In this document: positions 6,998-11,713 of the stretch, piece after piece | How positions within the stretch are numbered: position 1 is the first letter of the stretch | Layout of the letters: every line of letters begins with the position of its first letter | Assembly (NCBI GenBank): GCA_964445575.1 | Contig: CAYULB010000064.1 | Coordinates: forward strand, 1-11,713 | DNA from: WJMT01 sp964445575 | Lineage (GTDB): Bacteria; Acidobacteriota; Aminicenantia; Aminicenantales; Aminicenantaceae | DNA: 11,713 nucleotides | Direction of reading: 5' to 3' | Notes under the pieces: model-generated | Seen by the model: only the letters and a program-made list of their open reading frames with translations | Told to the model about the DNA's origin: nothing | The model's database searches: none | Program-made: the position numbers and the translations under genes

Positions 6998-8359
6998 ATG
7001 TTTGATAAATCAGAGTCTGATTCAGAATTGTTTAAAATTGCACAAAAGATCTATTCATATGCACTGGAAGCGGTTTCCCCTGAAAAATTGATTCAAGAAA
7101 ATGTTTTGGTAAAACAGGGAGCTCTTTTTGTGTCAGGAGAAAAGTTTGACCTTTCAAAATTTCAAAGTGTTTACATGGTCGCTTTTGGGAAGGCAGCTCC
7201 CAAAATGGCAGAGGCCATGCTTAAAGTTATGGGAAGCAGAATAAAGGGAGGTATTTTTTTAAGTCAACAGGATTTAAAGAAAAAAATCCCTCCTCTTGTG
7301 TGCTTGAAAGCCTCTCATCCTTACCCGGATTTAATGAGTGTCCGGGCAGCAAAAGAAATACTGGCTTTTGTTGAGAAAATGGATGAAAGTGACCTTTTGA
7401 TCACCCTCATTTCTGGCGGGGGTTCCTCACAATTGTGTCTTCCTCCTTTGAGAATAAGCTGGGATGAAAAAGCAAAAACTGTAAAGAATCTTATTTTGGC
7501 AGGAGCTGATATCAAAGAGCTAAACGCAGTCCGAAAGCATATTTCACAGGTTAAGGGAGGGAGATTAGCAAAATCTGCTTATCCGGCCTCTGTGGTAAGC
7601 TTGATAATATCTGATGTGATAGGAAATGATTTGGAGACCATTGCTTCAGGGCCGACTTATTGGGATTCTTCTACTTACCATGATGCCATAGAAATTCTCA
7701 AAAAGTACCATTTATGGAGGGATTCACCTAAGTCTATAAAAAGATTCTTTGAAAGAGGGAGAGAAGGGAAGGAGACTGAAAGCATTAAGAAGGGAGAACC
7801 TTATCTTGAAAAGGCCCATAACTTTATTCTGGGGGATAATAAAACAGCTTTAGAAGCAGCAGCTCAGAAAGCCTCTCAAATGGGATTGAAAGTGTCTGTT
7901 TTTTCCTCGTCTGAACAGGGAGAGGCACGAGAAAGAGCTGAAGATTATTTATCATTGATGTTAAGGATTAAAGAGCGAGCCAAACCTAATTCTCAGCCAG
8001 AATGTCTGATTTCAGGAGGAGAGTTGACCGTTTCAGTAAAAGGCAAAGGAAAGGGTGGTCCGAATCAGGAGTTTGTGCTGGCTTTTATCCAAAAAGCTAG
8101 GAACTGGGGAATAAAGGAGGGAGGATGGATTATCGTGAGCCAGGGTACTGATGGAATAGATGGCCCGACCGATGCCGCAGGAGCTTGGGCTTCTAGGGAA
8201 GTGTTAAAAAGGATGATCGAGTTGAACCTTGAGCCAGAACTGTATCTCAAAAATAATGATTCATACAATTTTTTTAAAAAATTAGGCACATTGATTAAAA
8301 CCGGCCCTACCCAAACCAATGTAATGGATCTCCGAGTGTTGATAGGTGGATACAAGTAA
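6998..8359 (+). CDS. gckA: Glycerate 2-kinase, DUF4147/MOFRL family
   Basis: The 453-residue cytoplasmic enzyme should phosphorylate D-glycerate with ATP to 2-phosphoglycerate, feeding lower glycolysis. Family landmarks run in order: AFGKAAPKMA (62-71), ISGGGSSQL (138-146; most relatives have SGGGSALL), LNAVRKHISQVKGGRLA (175-191), ISDVIGNDLETIASGPT (204-220), LGDN (278-281), SGGELTV (339-345), GKGGPNQEF (351-359), and the MOFRL part with TDGIDGPTDAAGA (384-396) and TGPTQTNVMDL (435-445; usually GPTGTN). The length is normal. The first Met follows a TATAAT by only nine bases with no ribosome site. It stands alone, divergent from the cyclase gene and separated by 183 bp from the next gene. The exact substrate, glycerate versus a related hydroxy-acid, is inferred from the family. 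Confidence 0.9.
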   Translation: MFDKSESDSELFKIAQKIYSYALEAVSPEKLIQENVLVKQGALFVSGEKFDLSKFQSVYMVAFGKAAPKMAEAMLKVMGSRIKGGIFLSQQDLKKKIPPLVCLKASHPYPDLMSVRAAKEILAFVEKMDESDLLITLISGGGSSQLCLPPLRISWDEKAKTVKNLILAGADIKELNAVRKHISQVKGGRLAKSAYPASVVSLIISDVIGNDLETIASGPTYWDSSTYHDAIEILKKYHLWRDSPKSIKRFFERGREGKETESIKKGEPYLEKAHNFILGDNKTALEAAAQKASQMGLKVSVFSSSEQGEARERAEDYLSLMLRIKERAKPNSQPECLISGGELTVSVKGKGKGGPNQEFVLAFIQKARNWGIKEGGWIIVSQGTDGIDGPTDAAGAWASREVLKRMIELNLEPELYLKNNDSYNFFKKLGTLIKTGPTQTNVMDLRVLIGGYK

Positions 8360-8456
8360 GCATCTCCAACACTGTTGTGAGGGGAGAGGGAATGGAATAT
8401 ATATATCATAGAATGAGAGATGCTTTGGTGGGATAATTTTAGCTTGTATATTATCC
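8358..8456 (+). repeat. Two successive inverted repeats after the glycerate kinase stop
   Basis: AAGCATCTC (8358-8366, overlapping the stop codon) is the exact complement of GAGATGCTT (8417-8425). Inside lies a small CAAC-ACT-GTTG hairpin (8367-8377). A second dyad follows at once: GGATAAT (8431-8437) with ATTATCC (8450-8456). These could fold into a structured 3' end that stabilises or terminates the mRNA. No clean T-run follows, so a standard intrinsic terminator is not supported. Confidence 0.45.
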
Positions 8457-8542
8457 TGAAATTTATTATGTTAAAATAACCAGAAAATTGAACAGGCTGA
8501 CTCAAAAAAAGATTTGGCCGGACCTGAAAATAAAGGATTGTA

Positions 8543-9004
8543 ATGGGATACGATTGGAAAGTTGAACTCGCTAATTTTTTTGAAGAGCTAAGGATTCTCA
8601 AAGCAAGCAAGCAGGAAACTGTTAAAGATTTCAATCAATTCTGTGAGTTTGTGGTGGAACCTGGTTTTGAGAATTTAGAGGACGAGGTTATTCACTATGG
8701 AGTCAAGTCTAAAATCACAAAGACTCCAGGGAAGTCTATTGCCTTTCAGATAAATTTTGGAAAATCAAGGATAATTAATTTTCAATATATGATATATCTT
8801 CCCAAAGGATCTCTCAATCTGAAATTGAGATTGAAGTTAAGGGGAAGGAAAACAAAGAAGAGTGAAGCAGAGGAAAAAGAGACTGATTTTATGGAAAAGA
8901 TTGATCCCAGACATATACTTGATTTAGAAAAGGAAGATATTATTCAAGATGTTATTGAGAAGTATAGGAGCTTTGTTTATGAATCTGAAGCTGTTATTGA
9001 ATGA
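8543..9004 (+). CDS. Hypothetical protein, 153 residues, unrecognised
   Basis: I do not recognise this family. AAAGGA (8532-8537) gives the ATG a good ribosome site, and codon use resembles the neighbours, so it is a real gene. The product is soluble, with no signal peptide or membrane segment. It appears to have a mixed N-terminal part with W5 and an acidic helix (about 7-40), a central beta-like section (50-100) ending in a very basic patch, LKLRLKLRGRKTKKS (93-107), then an acidic linker, and a C-terminal helix rich in Glu, Asp and Lys (about 120-150). The basic patch could touch nucleic acid, but nothing shows this. It lies 49 bp ahead of pgeF on the same strand. Confidence 0.7.
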   Translation: MGYDWKVELANFFEELRILKASKQETVKDFNQFCEFVVEPGFENLEDEVIHYGVKSKITKTPGKSIAFQINFGKSRIINFQYMIYLPKGSLNLKLRLKLRGRKTKKSEAEEKETDFMEKIDPRHILDLEKEDIIQDVIEKYRSFVYESEAVIE

Positions 9005-9019
9005 CCTGGAATGAATTGA

Positions 9020-9048
9020 TTGACTTGTTTTTTTAAATTCTTTATCAA
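9020..9048 (+). promoter_or_regulatory. Candidate promoter for pgeF and downstream genes
   Basis: TTGACT (9020-9025) and TATCAA (9043-9048) are separated by 17 bases, matching the sigma-70 pattern at five and four of six positions. The predicted start is near 9055, inside the first pgeF codon at 9054. If this promoter is real, translation would more likely begin at the in-frame ATG at 9078. Confidence 0.35.
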
Positions 9049-9053
9049 AGAAA

Positions 9054-9758
9054 ATGAGGTTAAATAAAGAACATCCTATGATTCAGGTCTCACTCTTAAA
9101 AAAACAACCGTTTCTTGTTCATGGATTCGGAACAAAGCATCTTACAGAACAGTTTTTAGATCAAAAATTAGGATATTCGCAGTTCAAGAAAGTCTACTTG
9201 GATCAAAAGCATTCTGATCTCGTTCATTGTATGGATGGAGACTCTGATGGGGTTTTAGAAGGTGATGGATTAATCACAGATTCTCCCAATCTCCTTCTTA
9301 TGGTAAAGACAGCTGACTGCCTTCCGGTTTTAATAGTGGATACAGAAAAAAAGGTCATTGGAGCGGTTCACTGTGGATGGAAAGGCTCAGGCCAAAGAAT
9401 TCTACAAAAAGCTTTAATGAAGATGAAAAATAAGTATCAATGCCGGAACTCTTCTCTACTGGCAGCTATGGGACCGTGTATTTGCAGAAAATGCTATGAA
9501 GTGGGAGAAGATGTAGTCGGTTTTTTCAGGGATAGGAAGGTAACCTTACATGCATTTGAGAATCATCCGGATAAAGAAAAAAAATATTTTCTTGATTTAA
9601 AGAAGTTGAACCATTTACAATTGCAGGAAAATGGTTTAGGTAAAAACAGAATACACTCCGTTGATCAGTGTACTTACGAGAACAAGCACTTACTCTCTTA
9701 CAGGAGAGAAGGGAAAAATCCTGGCAGGATGTTGAATTTCATCGGCCTTTTGTCATGA
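9054..9758 (+). CDS. pgeF: PgeF/YfiH family multicopper-oxidase-like protein
   Basis: The 234-residue protein belongs to the family once called laccase-domain or polyphenol oxidase. Members edit peptidoglycan in E. coli (PgeF), and relatives such as human FAMIN/LACC1 cleave or deaminate purine nucleosides. Visible motifs are VHGFGTKHL (22-30), QKHSD (51-55), KTADCLPVL (85-93), GAVHCGWKG (103-111), MGPCICRKCYEVG (139-151), and CTYENKHLLSYRREG (206-220). The metal-binding triad is H53, C89 and H106. Cys107 replaces the common Ala of AVHAGW. The start is uncertain: ATG 9054 has only a weak site (AAAG), and Met9 at 9078 (MIQVSLLKKQPFLVHGF) looks like a natural N-terminus. The purC gene follows after 22 bp. 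Which of the two activities applies here is not decided by sequence. Confidence 0.9.
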   Translation: MRLNKEHPMIQVSLLKKQPFLVHGFGTKHLTEQFLDQKLGYSQFKKVYLDQKHSDLVHCMDGDSDGVLEGDGLITDSPNLLLMVKTADCLPVLIVDTEKKVIGAVHCGWKGSGQRILQKALMKMKNKYQCRNSSLLAAMGPCICRKCYEVGEDVVGFFRDRKVTLHAFENHPDKEKKYFLDLKKLNHLQLQENGLGKNRIHSVDQCTYENKHLLSYRREGKNPGRMLNFIGLLS

Positions 9759-9780
9759 TAGTTAAAAAAAAGAGGTAAGC

Positions 9781-10671
9781 ATGAAAAAAAAATTATCGAA
9801 AATAGAACTTCCTGAATTAAAATTGTTTAAAAAAGGAAAAGTAAGAGATGTTTATGAGATTGAGGATAAGCTTCTTATTGTGGCATCTGATAGAGTATCT
9901 GCTTTTGATTATGTGCTCCCTTCTCTAATCCCAGATAAAGGAAAAGTATTGACTCAGATTTCGAAATTTTGGTTTGAATTTACTTCCTTGGTTTGTCCTA
10001 ACCATATGATTACAGCTGATTTTAAAGACTTCCCTGATACCGTCAAAAAATATAAAAACATCTTGGATAAACGTTCCATGCTGGTGGTAAAAACTGAAGT
10101 CATTCCGATTGAATGCATTGTTAGAGGATATATTTCTGGTTCAGCTTGGAAAGACTACCAGAAGGACGGAAAAATAAGCGGAATAAAACTTCCCTCAGGA
10201 CTTAAAGAGTCGAGCCGATTGGATGATGTGATTTTTACTCCCTCTACCAAGGCAGAAAAAGGGCATGATGTGAATATTTCTTTCAAACAGATGCAGAAGA
10301 AAATAGGAGCTGAAAGGGCCAAAAAAATAAAAGATATCAGCCTTGAGCTGTATCAAAAAGCATCTCTCCATGCATTATCTAAAGGAATTCTCATTGCTGA
10401 TACTAAGTTTGAATTTGGATTGAGAGATGGAGAGTTGATGCTGATAGATGAAATTTTTACTCCGGATTCATCAAGGTTTTGGCCTGTAGAAAGTTATTCT
10501 CCAGGAGGGCCTCAGCCCAGTTTGGATAAACAGTTTGTGAGAGATTATTTAGAAAGCACAGAATGGGACAAAAATTCTCCTCCCCCAAAGCTTCCAGATT
10601 CTATTATCAAACAAACTTCTCAAAGATACAGGGAAATTTACTTTAAGCTGACAGGAAAAGATAAATTGTAA
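9781..10671 (+). CDS. purC: SAICAR synthetase PurC (phosphoribosylaminoimidazole-succinocarboxamide synthase)
   Basis: The 296-residue enzyme joins aspartate to CAIR with ATP in de novo purine synthesis. Key motifs are present: GKVRDVYE (19-26) for ATP binding, ASDRVSAFDYVLP (35-47), IECIVRGYISGSAW (110-123), FTPSTKAEKGHDVNIS (152-167), ADTKFEFG (206-213), and the acidic metal/aspartate site LIDEIFTPDSSRFW (221-234). The extended C-terminus, with SPGGPQPSLDKQFVRDYL (240-257), puts it in the longer (about 300 residues) branch rather than the short 235-residue E. coli type. AGAGGT upstream of the ATG is an adequate ribosome site. Codons 2-4 are a run of nine A (9784-9792), a place where slippage or sequencing error could occur. 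Confidence 0.97.
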   Translation: MKKKLSKIELPELKLFKKGKVRDVYEIEDKLLIVASDRVSAFDYVLPSLIPDKGKVLTQISKFWFEFTSLVCPNHMITADFKDFPDTVKKYKNILDKRSMLVVKTEVIPIECIVRGYISGSAWKDYQKDGKISGIKLPSGLKESSRLDDVIFTPSTKAEKGHDVNISFKQMQKKIGAERAKKIKDISLELYQKASLHALSKGILIADTKFEFGLRDGELMLIDEIFTPDSSRFWPVESYSPGGPQPSLDKQFVRDYLESTEWDKNSPPPKLPDSIIKQTSQRYREIYFKLTGKDKL

Positions 10672-10742
10672 ACTCTTAATCTTGTTGGAAATTTCAATAT
10701 AAGAGAAGAGAGGATGGAGTACTTGAGAGACAGGAGGGATTC

Positions 10743-11279
10743 ATGGTATTTAACTGGCTGGATGTGATACTTTTAATCATCCTTGTTGTTACGGTCATTC
10801 TCGGATTAATCAAAGGCCTGGTTAGACAATTGATAGGGATTTTAGCGGTTGTAGTAGGGGTTATACTCGCATTGGCTTATTATCCCTATGTTTCACAAGC
10901 AATCAACCCACTTTTCTCAAACGAAGCACTAGCTAGTTTTTTGGCATTTTTAGCAATATTTGTCGTGACTCTTGTTTTAGGTTGGATCCTGGCAAGGCTT
11001 TTTTCAAAGGTGATGAAAGGCTCTTTGAAGTTTTTTAATCATCTTTTTGGTGGCGGCCTCGGGTTTATAAAGGGAGTTTTGATATGTGGAATTATTGTAT
11101 TTGCCTTGCTTGTTTTTCCTGTTCAGAACAGAGCCTTAGAGGAATCGGTGTTGGCTCCCTATTGTCTTAAGGTGACCCAGGTTGCTGTTGATTTGATTCC
11201 ATTAGAGCTTAAAGAGAGGTTTAATAAGGCCTACAGAGAGATTATGAATAAAGGAGAGAAAGATGCAAAAAGAGTTTAA
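10743..11279 (+). CDS. cvpA: CvpA family membrane protein
   Basis: The 178-residue inner-membrane protein has four predicted helices, at about 5-23, 27-47, 63-86 and 106-126, and a charged cytoplasmic-type tail (155-178). The WLDVILLIILV opening and GLIKGLVRQL (21-30) are typical of CvpA, named for its need in colicin V production; its basic cellular role is still not well defined. AGGAGGG (10732-10738) gives a strong ribosome site. Its location after purC recalls enterobacteria, where cvpA precedes purF. Its last 17 bases overlap the next gene in another frame. Confidence 0.88.
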   Translation: MVFNWLDVILLIILVVTVILGLIKGLVRQLIGILAVVVGVILALAYYPYVSQAINPLFSNEALASFLAFLAIFVVTLVLGWILARLFSKVMKGSLKFFNHLFGGGLGFIKGVLICGIIVFALLVFPVQNRALEESVLAPYCLKVTQVAVDLIPLELKERFNKAYREIMNKGEKDAKRV

Positions 11280-11490
11280 AAGCCTTTCTCTTCATCATAA
11301 GATGGAGATATTGATCGAAGAGTTGGTGGAAAACAGGATCCCCATTAGAGAAGCACTGAAAGAATTTGAAAAGATATATATTGAAACAGCCAAGAAAAAG
11401 CACAATGGAAACAACACCAAAACAGCCGAAGCTCTTGGGATCCACAGAAATACTTTGTACAATCTCTGCAAGACTCTCAAAATAAAGTAG
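11263..11490 (+). CDS. Small Fis/NtrC-type helix-turn-helix protein
   Basis: The 75-residue protein is little more than the DNA-binding domain found at the end of NtrC-class activators and in Fis (Pfam HTH_8). An N-terminal helix (about 8-35) leads into EFEKIYIETAKKKHNGN (34-50), and the helix-turn-helix is NNTKTAEALGIHRNTLYNLCKTL (50-72), with the recognition helix at HRNTLYNL. It is shorter than E. coli Fis (98 residues) and lacks its N-terminal beta-hairpin arms, so Fis-like inversion or recombination activity should not be assumed. AAGGAGAG (11251-11258) within cvpA serves its ATG, and the 17-bp overlap suggests coupled translation. Its target genes are unknown; autoregulation of this operon is possible but only inferred. 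Confidence 0.85.
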   Translation: MQKEFKSLSLHHKMEILIEELVENRIPIREALKEFEKIYIETAKKKHNGNNTKTAEALGIHRNTLYNLCKTLKIK

Positions 11491-11670
11491 TTTATCTACC
11501 TTAAACCTCTCCAACTTGAACCATTCATAAAATATGTATGAAGCCTCATGCAAATTTATCATGATCTACAGTCTTTAATATTTACTGTTTATCAAAGAAT
11601 ATAACGGGATTAATTCCTATTATGACTTTTATTATATTGCATACATATTTTTCCTTTGAGGCGAGCCGAA

Positions 11671-11709
11671 CTGAAATTGAGGTGTGGCTTGTGCTCCCTT
11701 CAGATTTTT
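11671..11709 (+). terminator. Weak candidate terminator at the window edge
   Basis: CTGAA (11671-11675) pairs with TTCAG (11699-11703), and GAG (11679-11681) with CTC (11694-11696), with an internal loop. ATTTTT follows. It lies about 180 bp after the HTH gene stop, and the rest of 11491-11670 shows no gene. An alternative pairing of AGCC (11664-11667) with GGCT (11686-11689) is also possible, so the fold is uncertain. Confidence 0.25.
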
Positions 11710-11713
11710 AACG

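Noticed and set aside
8065..8634. 189-codon minus-strand frame across the glycerate kinase end and the intergenic region
   Set aside because: It is mostly antisense to conserved MOFRL codons and runs into the next gene. The low-complexity composition is not protein-like.
11515..11545. TTCATA/TATGAA hairpin after the HTH gene as a terminator
   Set aside because: The stem is only six A-T-rich pairs and no T-run follows.

Overview
The window looks like chromosomal DNA of a Gram-negative bacterium of moderate GC (low 40s percent by eye). An outer-membrane porin with a signal peptide sits directly upstream of a PstS that lacks a lipobox, which implies two membranes and a periplasm. The lineage cannot be fixed from the sequence alone. 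An uncultured phylum such as Aminicenantes/Acidobacteriota relatives would fit, but this is a guess. No transposase, integrase, phage gene, CRISPR array, tRNA or rRNA was seen, and most of the content is ordinary housekeeping.

Region 1 (1-441) is non-coding. It opens with a heptamer array organised as three 21-bp units (1-63), followed by AT-rich DNA. It ends in a well-formed Pho-box promoter: TTAACA half-sites in 11-bp register at 346, 357 and 379, with a degenerate one at 368, then a -10 at 394.

Region 2 (442-5543) is a phosphate-starvation operon on the + strand: porin, pstS, pstC, pstA, pstB, phoU. The porin would pass phosphate through the outer membrane, PstS bind it in the periplasm, PstCA/PstB import it with ATP, and PhoU couple transporter state to the PhoR/PhoB-type signalling implied by the Pho box. 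No phoB or phoR lies in the window. A perfect 14-bp inverted repeat encloses the pstC start codon and may lower pstC expression relative to pstS.

Region 3 (5525-6838, - strand) is a PAS-PAS-GGDEF diguanylate cyclase, convergent with phoU and overlapping its 3' end by 19 bp. Its PAS1 coding sequence runs past every ordinary start codon, so its true start is unusual or damaged.

Region 4 (6998-8359) is a glycerate 2-kinase of the MOFRL type, divergent from the cyclase. Its -10 box is so close to the ATG that the mRNA may be leaderless.

Region 5 (8543-11490) holds an unrecognised 153-residue protein, then pgeF, purC, cvpA and a 75-residue Fis/NtrC-type HTH protein, closely spaced and probably partly co-transcribed. 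PgeF-family enzymes act on purine nucleosides in some organisms, PurC is purine biosynthesis, and cvpA is linked to purF in enterobacteria, so the cluster has a purine flavour. The last 223 bases are non-coding with a weak terminator-like hairpin at the end.

The most notable points are regulatory rather than new gene systems: the phased Pho box, the pstC-start inverted repeat, the possible ATT start of the cyclase, and the possible leaderless glycerate kinase.
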